Shown in pieces: positions 50,747-62,129 of a stretch of DNA of 64,000 nucleotides. Source of the stretch: Ziziphus jujuba (lineage: Eukaryota; Streptophyta; Magnoliopsida; Rosales; Rhamnaceae); the NCBI RefSeq assembly GCF_031755915.1, contig NC_083379.1, forward strand, positions 45,516,001 through 45,580,000, given 5' to 3'. Made by a program: the position numbers and the translations under genes. The notes beneath the pieces are model-generated. The model saw only the letters and a list, made by a program, of their open reading frames with translations. It did not search any database and was not told where the DNA came from. Position 1 is the stretch's first letter. Each line of letters starts with the position of its first letter.

Positions 50747-51492
50747 ATCACTAGGTATGCAATGGGGTTCAAGGGGAGCTCATGTTAGTAATCTAATGCG
50801 AAATTTCCACACCTTATGACAAAGCCTTAAAGTCAGTAAAAATGAGACCAGAACAAGAAGCTTCACGATGTAATCAAGTATCTTGAACCACTAATTGTTC
50901 TCAAGATCATAAGAAGATTCATAAGATTCTGAAGCTTTCTGCTTCAAAAGAGCTTCGGGTCCAGTGATGAGAGGAAGGCTGCAGCAACCAGTGGCTTGGA
51001 CACCTAGAGCATGATAAGATCAGAAATAAAATGAACGAAGTTCGGATTATGCCTGATGTGAAACAATTGGTTGGAAATGCAAGTAATTGCCAATGAAAGA
51101 ATCAAAATTTGGAGTCCCTCAATGACCCTATGAGAGAGGATGTCTTCCTGTACATAATTGGAAGAGTTTGGAACATAGACTGTATTAAAACGGAGGGGTC
51201 ATCTTCATTTCTTTGGCTAGCTATGGAAATGCTGGCTGTTGGATTTACTAACCAAAGAGATGTAATGGGAGGATATGAGACGACAACCTTAATTAAGCAA
51301 TCCAACCCAGATTCAAGATCCATGCTCTCATATAAGATTTCCCATGAAGCTCTAACATCCCTACAACTGACTTCATACATCTTACCAACATGCTCATCAT
51401 AAAGCCCTCAAAAAACAAAGCACAGAAAAATTACTGTAATCTTTTCCACTGATTGTAAGTTGTGCTGATACATTCAGAAGAAGTTGGTTTTC
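50747..51492 (-). pseudogene. DUF2921 gene fragment, middle piece (pseudogene), ends at the duplication junction
   Basis: Continues the DUF2921 copy interrupted at 47,996. Clear protein remains include CRDVRASWEILYESMDLESG and VVVSYPP (51,200-51,370). Small deletions shift frame, for example after TLPIMYRK. Homology to the intact gene stops at 51,492 (counterpart 63,497), where the sequence switches to PDR 3'-flank. The 5' part of this copy was therefore never included in the duplication. Not functional. Confidence 0.9.
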
Positions 51493-51533
51493 ATCCATCA
51501 CATGTATATCAAATTAATTACCAAATATACTGG

Positions 51534-51874
51534 AGTTAGAGTTGGTGATCTGAATTCTTGTTGATCTAACCGAAAAGCTCGCGGTGCGATCCATTTAGTG
51601 AATTTATTTTATTTGTCCGATAGGCAGATAGGTATGGACCTTTTTAATTTTTAAATTTATTCCGTCCGTACAATATATATATATATTTTCGGGGGTTTTT
51701 TCGGATGTAGTAGTTTTGCAGTTCTATTTGCTCACCTTTTTGTACCAATATTAATAAATAAACAGCTTTGCCTCTCTTTATCTGTGGTTTTTTTCCGTTA
51801 AGGGTTTTCCACATAAATCTATGTGTGCTTTGTTTTATTTTATTACTATCGTTTTTGTTCTACTTTTCATAACA
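51534..51874. mobile_element. Solo LTR, copia-like (about 341 bp)
   Basis: The sequence lies between two ACTGG pentamers (51,529-51,533 and 51,875-51,879). The corresponding place in unit 1 (about 35,717-35,725, TACTGGGATTAAG) has a single ACTGG and no insert. The right part reads CTTTATCTGTGGTTTTTTTC, then AAGGGTTTTCCAC, typical of Ty1/copia LTR 3' regions, and ends CATAACA. The left end AGTTAGAG may be a mutated TGTTAGAG. No internal element domain remains. Confidence 0.75.
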
Positions 51875-52036
51875 ACTGGGATTATCAAATAACAGAATAC
51901 TTTTCACTTTATTGTGGTCAACTTTAAAAATGTATGTTGACAATGTACAAGTACATATTGGATTTGGTTGACATACCATATAGAGTTAAAAAAAAAAAAA
52001 AAAAAAAAGGTAACAAATATAAATAAAAACAAATTT

Positions 52037-55000
52037 CTATCGCCTTTGAAAATTAAACGCCTTAATGGCAAAGGCAAAGATGAATGCAAAAAGCACTGCA
52101 ATACCAACAATCACAACTGCAACCACACCCAAGAAGTCATGTTTGAATCCAAAATATCTTCTCACGAAGTCTTCTACACTTTCACCGGTGTCATCAAATG
52201 TCTCCTTAATATCTCCAAACTGTGCTGCAACCATTCCATACAACGTCCATGCCACCGGGCATCCCCAGTAGTACCATCTCCACCATATTGGGATCCTCTG
52301 TCATTGCAAATTAGGTAGCCAAACAAAGGAGACCCAAAAAAAAAAAAAAAAATGGTACAGTAATTAGTATCAATGAGCACAAAAATGTTTATGGAGCAGA
52401 AACTAATGAGGGACACGTAAAAGTCTTACAGTTCGTGGGATTATGAATCCCGAGAAGAGATTAAATATTCCGTAAAAGAAAGAAGAAATAATGGAGGCAA
52501 TATGGTGGTTTGGTGTCACAGCCACAGCCATCATGCCATAAAAGGTGAAGTACAGCAATGTGAAGTACAAGAAGAACAGATTCCAAAAGAATTTGCCGGC
52601 TGTCCATTCGAATCCAATCATTGCATACACAATGACACCGTAGACTACAGCTTGTGAAAAGATATATGGAATCTCAATCATCGCCTGTCACAAGAATATC
52701 AAAATAAAATTAAAAACAAAAATAGAAAATTAAAAAATATAACGATTTATGCAAGGCCATTTACCTGTGCAAATGCATATGGCAAGTCTGAATACATCCC
52801 AGCAGCTTTTTCTCTGTAGAAAACTGTTCTTTCAACGGCAACCACTGGTTGCACTGATGCAGAATTTTGGACACCAAGGAAGAAAACAGCAGCATACATA
52901 GATCCCATAGCATTCATCAGATCTTGTTGCTTGCTCCTGCATTTGGGAAAAATAAGTGTAAACAAAATGCAAAGGAAATTGATTAACATGGTTTAAACAA
53001 AGCAACATCACTAAATTTGCTCACCTCTTGGTGCCGAGATCCCAGAACACAGTCCCAAACATCAATGCTATGAAGGTGGTGAAGAAAAATCTTACGGCGG
53101 TGTAAGGTGGGTTGCGCCAGTAAGACAAACGTTGTTTCCAAAAGCAAGCTATACATTGGGTGAGAAATGATCGTGAGTATCTGGTGGGGAAATGTAGGTC
53201 CTTCGAACCAGGTGCAGGGACGCTCAGTTCTTTAACAAGTTGCTTGTTTCTCCTGTAACCATATCCCACGCAAAAGTAGAAGTAAAGCAACAAGCTCATA
53301 ATCATGGCAATGATATTTCATCATTTTTTCCTCTCAAAATTAGTAAATTATTTCAACAATTCAAGCTGGTTTTATGAAGATGAACAAACTAACCTGTATA
53401 ATTCTGAATTTCTGTACACATCAGCAAAGTCAATTCCTAGAACCATTTCTTGTGCTGAACTAGAAACTTCCAACATCCAAGTTGCAGGATTATATCCATC
53501 TGTTATTTTACTGACCCCTTCAATTCCCTTTTGATCACACATGAGATGGACATATTTTTGAGTTCATGAAAGTAATCAATCACCTTGAAGGTTATGGTAA
53601 ATGTCAGATATATTTCAACTTCAGATTAAGGTTACTACATGCATACCTCAAAATACTTGATTAGATGGCAAGAATGATGACCCAATGGCCCAACATATAT
53701 TTCTTGTCCTCCACGTTTCATTAGGAATAGCTGAAACCAAGTTAATCACAATTTAATGTATCCATCAAACCCACAAACAAGCATCAACTCTTCTCTACTA
53801 TTAAAATTCTCTACCTCATCAAAAGCTTCAAATATGTCAATGCTTGGCTGATGGATGGTACACACAACTGTTCTTCCAGTATCCACAGTGTTCCTAACAG
53901 TTCTCATGACAATTGCAGCAGCTCTTGCATCTAGCCCTGAAGTTGGCTCATCCATGAATATTATAGAGGGATTGGCCACTAACTCCACTGCAATGGTTAA
54001 CCTTTTCCGCTGCTCGGTTGAGAGACCACTGACACCAGGCAACCCAACTAGTGCTTGTCTCAGTGGGTTGAGTTCCACAAGCTCCATCACTTCCTCAATG
54101 AACATCTGTAACCATACGTAGGCATCAAATATCAACAATACAAACATACAAAAGCTACTCAGGTTGTTGACTCAAACCCTATCTTTTAAAATTGTTCACC
54201 AGTCACTTTCGTGACTTTAAGATAGTTCACCCTACTTCATATTGGAAAACTTGCTCAGCTTTTCCGGAACAAGACTTTTAAATACTGAAATATATAGATT
54301 TAGTAAGAAATACTGAGGCATTGTTGAGCTCCTGTGGTCTTCAACTTCCTTGAGGTTGCCATACTAGATAATTAAGTCAGTTTATAAACAAGAGATAAAC
54401 CAAACTTGAAAAGAAATTCAGAACTGCAAGTTGAGCTGAAGACAAAGTTGACTGAACTGTTAAATTTGACATGTTCTTCCCTAACCTGGCTTTCTACAGT
54501 TATGAACTCCATTAAGCCCAAATAAAAATATATATATATACACATATATATATACACTAACCTTTCTTGTCTCAGAATCAACTTCTGTTGGTAATCGGAG
54601 CCAAGCTGAGTAGAGCAAGGACTCGTATACAGTAACATGCGGTGAGTGGATGTCATTTTGCTCACAATATCCAGAAATTCGTGCAAATGTTTCTTGCTTC
54701 TTAGGGTATCCAGAAATTCTGATATCCCCATCAATATATCCACCAGTTTTCCTACCAGCCAGGACATCCATCAAAGTTGTTTTACCAGCACCACTAACTC
54801 CCATCAAAGCAGTTAAAACACCTGGCCTAAAAGTGCCACTTACACCCTTCAGGAGAACCAATCTATCATCTGCAACACCCTGACTCCTCATTTCCTGCAG
54901 GATTGGTTCAAAATTCAAGCCGTGTTATTTTAGTGTATATTTTGTTTCCAAGATACTCTAATCGAAGAAAACTAAGGTCACCTGAGGCATGTCCACAGAA

Positions 55001-58000
55001 TATACAACATCATCAAAGGTGATGGAATGGGGTTCAAATGGAAGAATCATTCCTCTTTTCTCATTATGATTCCGAGTTCGGTGACTCAAGCTTCTGTCTC
55101 TTTGTGCTAATTGAATGGATCCCCCAGCTCTGCCCTTCTCATCGCTGCTTTCATCTTCTGATTTTACGGATCTTGACTTCCCAAATTCTACAAAATCAAT
55201 TGTCTTACGTTAGAAAAATCACCTCTTTATGTTTATTAATGAAGTTTTTAAGAGTGGATGTAGTAGAGGTACGAACCATTGAGGAAAGAGAGAGCAATAA
55301 TGGTACCAATGTTGAAAAGTATCATAAATCCAAGCAATGCCCCCGCACCAAGCCAATACCAATAAGCATCTGTAAAGAAACCGCGGCTCTTCAAAACTTC
55401 AATCCCTAGAGGTTCTGTTGAGTTTGGCAGGATCTTTTTGCAGAAAAAACAGACTCAAATATAAGATGATTGTTTGGAAGGAGGCTCAAAAAACAAAAAA
55501 GTACTAATTCAAAATACTTACACGTCGCCACTTGTTCCCAAGGAACTCGTTAACTAGTATTGCATTCTGGCCATACATCATAGGGGAAGCCCAGAAACCC
55601 CAAATCCACCATTTCTTAACATCATCTGTCAGCAATGTGAAAAGAAATGAACCAAGCATGAATTATTTTCTGCTGTAGGAGGAGAAAAATGTTTTTGTCT
55701 TAATGACTTTGCGAACTTATCAAATTGTACCTTTAGACAGCACAAAGCCACCCAATGCGAAAAGTGCTAGCAAGGCAAAGGACCCAAAAGTGTTTGCAAC
55801 AATCATGTTCCTACCCAATGCTGCAATCAATTTGAACAGCGCAGAGGCCATCTGGTTTACACATAGTAGCAGAAGATATTGCTTAAACAACCTGCAGGGT
55901 GCAGAATATGTATCCCTGGTGAAGTTTGAACATGCAAAACAAGCCTTTGTCTACAACAACTTAAATGTTTTTAGTTGGTTACCTTTCAACATTTGGATCA
56001 AATCCAATAACATAATACGTAAGGAACACCCAGACTGCAACCTCTATAAATGCGATAGGGATCTTGAGAACCCATGCTGGAAGAGCATATGCCCATGAAG
56101 GGTAGAACAGGAGGTTCCTCTGCTTGTAAAAGACTGGAAGCTTGGCAATGGTCATGGAAATCTCTGACATTCCGTTAAACATTACTGAAACCACAGTATA
56201 GAACAAAGCACCTGTGTAAATTTGTCCATCCTCTACAGAATTGTCAGGCATCTTGGTTCTTAGGAAGACTGTCATGGCAATCAGTGCCATTATTGCAATC
56301 TACAAGGGGGAAAAATACATATATGTAAATATTAAAAACGAAAACTTTGAATAGTAAACATGAAACATTTCAATTAAAATCAAAGCATCGTTAGGGAACC
56401 CACATGGAAAATCTTGAAGATGTAAACAAAGGAGTTCCTCTTCATAAGCAAGTATTCTCTTGACATACAAGCTCTTAAGAGTTCCTCCTTATTTAAACCA
56501 TATTTTTTGGTTGTCAAAGCAGCTGGGTGGTTCTTGCTCTTGTCAAATGGAGCTGCAAGCTCATCTCCTACTTTCCTTCCCACATGGAATGATTGGAAAG
56601 CCTCCGCAAATTCCTTGACTGTGACAAAACTGTAAGGCTCCTCTTTTCGTACCCAATACTGCTCCTGATCTTTTCTTGATGTCACCTATGAAAAATGAAA
56701 TTATGCATATTACCAATTGGCATACCATAGGTTGGTATTCATCTCTCTTTTAGAACAAACAAGAAAAACCAACTATATTTGTATGTCTTACCTCTTGAAG
56801 AAAGTCAGCAACACCTTTCCTCTCAGGACATTTAAAACCCATGGATTCAAAAAAATCAAGAACTTCTTCCCGTGGACCCTGGTACACAATCTGACCATCG
56901 GAGAGGAGAATCACATCATCAAAAAGGTTATAAGTCTCTGGTGCAGGCTGGAGCAGTGAGATGACAGCAGTCCCTTGAAAAATATGAACATATTGCTTGA
57001 GTGAATTCACGATTTGATAAGTCGTCGAGCTGTCCAAACCAGTTGATATTTCATCCATGAACAGCGCCTTTGCTGGTCCAACAAGCATCTCACCTATGAT
57101 TGTATCGTACCATAAGAAACATACAAATCATTAACTGTGCAGGGCAGAAAAAAATTTGTTGTGCATTTATGTGAGTAATAGAGTTCTTTACCAGTTGTAA
57201 CGCGCTTCCTCTGTCCCCCAGAGATACCCCTTATCATTTCATTCCCAACCATGGTATCAGCACAGACTTCCAATCCCAAAACCTGTAATTAATCTCATTC
57301 TAAATTATATAGAAACACAAGGAAACTGTTTGATTCTTTCTTAAAAACTTAACTATGGTAATCGTATAATACTATTCAGCGATGTTTACCTTTAGAACAT
57401 AATCAGTCATCACATTTGATTCTTGGCCTTTTGTTGCGGCTGCCTAAAGTAGCCACCGGAAAAAAAAAAAAAAAAAAAAAACAACAACAACAACAGCAAC
57501 AACAAAAAAAAACCATGTAAATTGTCAAGTACAGTTAAATAAGATTGTAAACTTGAAATTTTTCACACCAATAGAAAAGAAGTTTTTGTTTTTGCAGTAA
57601 ATGTCCCCTGAATCATGATCACAAGTTGCCCATCTAGTCTACCATTCTTGAGAAATAAACTCATGCTTCTTTTTTCTCACCTTCATGTAGATATCAATAT
57701 CTGGATCAGGCTTAATATTAGCCGCTCTCTCTCTTCTAGACAACTCTGCTAGCATTTCTGCATATTGTCAGATAAAAGAAATGAGATGAGTAATATCTGT
57801 ACATGGAAAAGTACATCAGCAGGCCTTTTGTTATGCCCTGAAAGTTGTATTTTTTTATTTATTTATTTTTCTTTTATTTTTTTTTGCAATTTGCGGAAGC
57901 AAGATTGTACAAGGGAACCAACCATATCGGGTTCCGACTCCTTGACATCTTGCAGAGAAAGCCAATGTCTCTCTCACTGTCATTTCTCCAATATGAACAT

Positions 58001-59470
58001 CATGTTGACTGATGTAGGCTGCAGTTCTCTGCGGTACAAACTCTTTCATGCCCTGCCCGTTATAGGTCACCCTCCCACTTAACTGATTCACAAAAATTTA
58101 GGTTTTTTTCGAAAAAGTTAGAGAATACAGACACTATTTTATAATCCAACAAACAAATGGAAGATAGTTAGTAAATTCACCTTTAGTTCGGGGTCAAGCT
58201 TTCCTGCCAAAGCTAACAAGAATGTGGTCTTACCAGAACTTGGAGGACCCAATAGCAATGTCATTCTGAAAATTTCATATTTAAAAAATCTGATTAGTAG
58301 ATGCTCTATACATTCCATAGTTGAACTTGAACAAAGAAGAAAAAATAATAAATAAAATGAATATTTTTCTAGGAAAAAAGATAATAATAAAAAGAGCGAT
58401 TTACCCACCTGCTTGGCTTGATGACTCCACTCACATCGTGAAGAAGAGAAATATGTTTCTTTCTACTTGGAAGAATATGAAGATAATTCAAGAAACTCTT
58501 CAAAATCAATGTTAACAGAGTACTATGTGAGAAATAATATTCAAATAAAAATAAAACAAAATAAAGCACATTGTACAAGTCAGTGATGGTCAGAATTAGA
58601 ATGATTGTTTTTACCTCGAGTATGTTAACAGTGAAGTTGAAGAAGCTAGGCAAAGCTCTGCCTCCTACATAAGCCTCTGCTTCTACTTTCAGATGCTCAT
58701 ATCTCACTTCTATTGTTGGAAGATCAATTCCAACTCTGACATATTCACCAAAAAAAAAAAAATCCATCAAATTATGGTTTTTTTTTTATAGGAAAATAAA
58801 TAAATAAATCATACGAGTTAAAATTATAATAGCAATAATAACACATAAAAATAACCTACTCTTTGTGCTTGGTTTGATAAAAGTGCCTATACTTTTTAGC
58901 AATGTCACCATAAACCATAACATCTTACCATATCATATCTCTTTGTTATATTTTCAGGAAAGTCTTATATTCATCATATTATGTACATATATTAATATGA
59001 ATTTTATACTTATATAAAAGAGAAAAATCGCTTCCCCTGTTTGGTTACACAAAAATTATTAAGACCAACAAGAAAAATCCATCTTAATTGGCATATAATA
59101 TTTACAAATGTAAAATGAGATTAGGGAGGAGAATTAAGTCTTACCTATCAATACGATTCCTGAGCTTGAGCAAGAAATTCTCATTATCTTCCTCTGCAAC
59201 TTTAAGTAACCTCTCCATCAACTCCTTCTTCTCTTGAATTCCAAGATTATTCACATCAATTTCACTGGCTTCGCCGTGAGACGAAGTGAGTATTCCTTTT
59301 CTGAGACGATCATAAGTAGGAAGCTTCTCTAGAGCTGCCCATTTAAGAGCTTCTTCATCATCTTCGTCCCGCGACGACATCGAGAATATCTCCATAGTAT
59401 TGGTCCTCCATATGGAAGAACTGTTTCTTCGTAAACTACTAGCAGCTCTGTAAATATCACTGCTCTCCAT
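52037..59470 (-). CDS. PDR-type ABCG transporter, ABCG40/NtPDR1-like (PDR copy 4, intact)
   Basis: Duplication partner of PDR copy 3; 1429 aa in 23 exons of identical length: 59145-59470, 58615-58735, 58409-58497, 58181-58265, 57923-58082, 57681-57757, 57390-57443, 57192-57282, 56792-57093, 56404-56685, 55983-56299, 55731-55891, 55522-55625, 55277-55433, 54982-55187, 54562-54894, 53815-54105, 53647-53730, 53394-53527, 53025-53252, 52765-52936, 52430-52684, 52037-52297. All sites are GT-AG. Both Walker A motifs ([18 protein letters not shown]), SGGQRKR, LSTEQ and both Walker B motifs are intact. Small differences from copy 3 include the end of exon 10 (KIFH for KLSQ), the linker exon ([11 protein letters not shown] for [11 protein letters not shown]) and KWRR for KWRH. 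The start is ATG 59468-59470 (MESSDIY). The cargo is unknown. Confidence 0.93.
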
Positions 59471-59750
59471 TTTCAAATCTCACTGAAGCTTGATACTTTT
59501 ATACAACTTGAATAAACCCATCAACACCCTGAGAGTTCTATATATATTTGTATCACACTCTTACAGCCAAAACAGAGCTAAACCAAAACTCTGTTCCCTG
59601 CAACGAGATCTAAATGCCCACCTAAAACCCAGAAATCTTTTTTCTTGAATTTAAAGAATGTAAACAGTGATTTCAGATGGAAAAGAAAAAAATAGATAAA
59701 TAAATAAAAAAGCTTGGAAGTGGAAACGTGTTTTCTTGGACTTACTTTCA

Positions 59751-59791
59751 ATCTGGATGTCATGCGATAAAAGAATGTGATATATATAGAG
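59751..59791 (-). promoter_or_regulatory. Candidate core promoter of PDR copy 4 with TATA box
   Basis: The plus strand reads GGATGTCATGCGATAAAAGA then ATGTGATATATATAG, almost identical to the PDR copy 3 block. In gene sense it gives CTATATATATCAC about 310 bp upstream of the ATG. Confidence 0.5.
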
Positions 59792-62129
59792 AGCGAGAAG
59801 TAGCATTCTGTCAAGCTTAAGGAGATTTCCCATGTTTCGTCCTTAAAAAGTCAAAAAATAATGTTGGCGGGGACATTAGTTTTATTATAAATTATGTTTA
59901 CCGTTGTCATGATCATAGAGACTCTTTGTTTGATTTTTCAGAGTAAAGTTATTGTTTGAAAGTCATTAACATTTATTTTTCCTTACTTAGGACTAACGTG
60001 GATGGTTGTGGTTGTTGGGTAAGTTCCTAAGGTCTAAATTACACTTATCAGATATACTTCTTATTTTTGACTGGCCCTTTCATTAGAAGGTGTCAAATTT
60101 TTTACATTTTTTTCCCCCCAAAAAAACATTTTAAAACTCTCAAACACCAAATTTTGAGAGCTAGTAAAGTATTAACCACGTTTATTAATATAACTTTTTG
60201 AGAGCTAGAAAAATATTAACCACCTTTATTAATATAACTTGTTTTCAAACAACTCTGCCAAATAAAATTTATAAAAAAGAAAAAAAAAATTACTTTTCAT
60301 TATCTAAGCTTTTTTTTTTTTATCATTTACAATAATTTTCACCTTGATATTTCAAATCCATAACCTTACTTGATCATTCATTATTTAAGTTAGGATTAAT
60401 ATAATTTTACCCTCAAATTATGATATGCTTCTTATTTTGTCTACAAAACAATAAAAATCAACACATTGTCTTCCAAACTATATAATATATTCATATCAGT
60501 TTAGTCTAATTATGCAATTTTTTCTAATGAATTTAACAAAATTAGTAATAAACACTCATCAAACTATTTCCAAACAAGATTATATGACAGTTAATTTCAT
60601 CAAATTCATTTGTTGAAGACCTTTCTTTCTTTCTTTTTTGTTAATATCTATCAAAAACGTTTTATTAGACCACAATTTGACGAGAACAAAAGTAATAGTT
60701 TGATGAGAACAATTTGACTGAATTTTATACTTTGGGAGTAAGTAAAGTGAAAAAGTTGTTATAGGCGGGTGGGGAAGGGGTAAAATACATAGTATAAAAA
60801 TCTTTAAGGTGTATAGTTATCATGATTATGATTTTAAAAGTATGGAAAAGGAAGAGACTTTGGATTTATAAGTACAATTACAATCATAATTGTGGGGGTA
60901 AATTGAATTACTCCAAAGCTTCCCATAATTTTGGTAGTCAGGAAGGTTTCGCAAAATCCCTAAGAATCCTTATCCTTCTTTTTAATATTATTATTTTTTT
61001 TTTTTTTTTCAACTCTACAATTTATCAAAGCCTACAAAGACAAATATATCTGAGATATATACAGCTGGGGGAAGATAAACTTGGGTTTGAATGCCAATAT
61101 GCTAAGGTTCATTTTCTTTGCAATATCTTGTTCTTCATCCTCTTCCACGTTGCAAGTGTGACCTCTTAAAATTCTACTTACTTGCGTATTGGCTTACCTC
61201 ATAAGATTAATTATCACATTCCAGAAGTCATGGACCCTGTCCCATCCTTCTGTTACACAAAATCCTCCCATTCAATATTACGCAAAATTTACTGCATTTT
61301 AATATGATTCGCAGGCACATTTTCAAAGAGGCTCATGATGGCTTCATCATCTGACCTTAATTTTATGCCTAATAACGTGATTAGTGGTCTTGACACTTGT
61401 TATTCTATCCTTTTTACTCCTTATTCAGAATTTTCAAACCACGTTGCGGAATTTGTGGAATTGGTCAAAACTTTCATGTAGAAATTAGAAATGTCGTCGT
61501 TTTAGTTAAAAAAAATTAGAATTAATTGTTCGTGGAACCTTTTACTTTTAAGAAAATATCTAGACGACAAGAAATTGATACAAGTACACCTCATGATAGT
61601 TACTTGCAATTTGCTTTTTAATGCCAAGCAATCATGTAGAATACATATGATGTCAGGTTTAAGAAAACTTTTGCAAAATGTCTAATCTTCTGGATAAAAG
61701 CATGTAATCAAGAGGATCCAATTAGCTTTTTCCAAATGATAATTTCCATTCCCATCATTGAATCATAGTATATAGTTTCGAGTTTGAAGCAACAAACAAA
61801 ATCCAGCATTTGATAACAATAACCATATTAAATGCCGAAAAACATTATAGCATTTTAAAGTTTAGTTCTGAAACCCAGACTCTTTAAACTCCAGAGCTAG
61901 TTGAGTTTTAAACTCCAGGGCTAGTTGAGTTTCCAAATGAAACAAAAATTTACTGCAAAAATATCCTATATATCAACGTAAAATGGACAAAAGCATTCAG
62001 GAGAAACTTTTCTTGTTTAATTACTCTTTCTAAAAGGCCAACATCTTATAGGTAACAACAACCGTCCAAAATAACACCAAATGCGCATGCATGTTTACAA
62101 CGGCTCTGTAATTTCAAAAGGACTCCACA
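59792..62129. other. Spacer between PDR copy 4 and the DUF2921 gene
   Basis: Non-coding sequence homologous to parts of 43,512-47,639. It carries two small tandem duplications absent from unit 1: a unit of about 44 bp at 60,152-60,240 (TTTTGAGAGCTAG...) and one of about 24 bp at 61,886-61,933 (TTAAACTCCAG.GCTAGTTGAG). No gene is supported; the 3' flank of the DUF2921 gene is at its right end. Confidence 0.55.

Larger units (their letters stand above)
35690..51492. repeat. Segmental tandem duplication, unit 1
   Basis: Contains PDR copy 3, its upstream spacer and a truncated DUF2921 copy. The same order recurs at 51,493-63,497 (PDR copy 4, spacer, DUF2921). The left edge starts near TCACATGTATATC at about 35,687-35,699, which reappears at 51,498-51,510 directly after DUF2921 sequence. 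The unit is longer than its partner mainly because of the 2.74-kb LTR element and about 1.7 kb of spacer (44,697-46,425) missing from unit 2. Confidence 0.85.
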
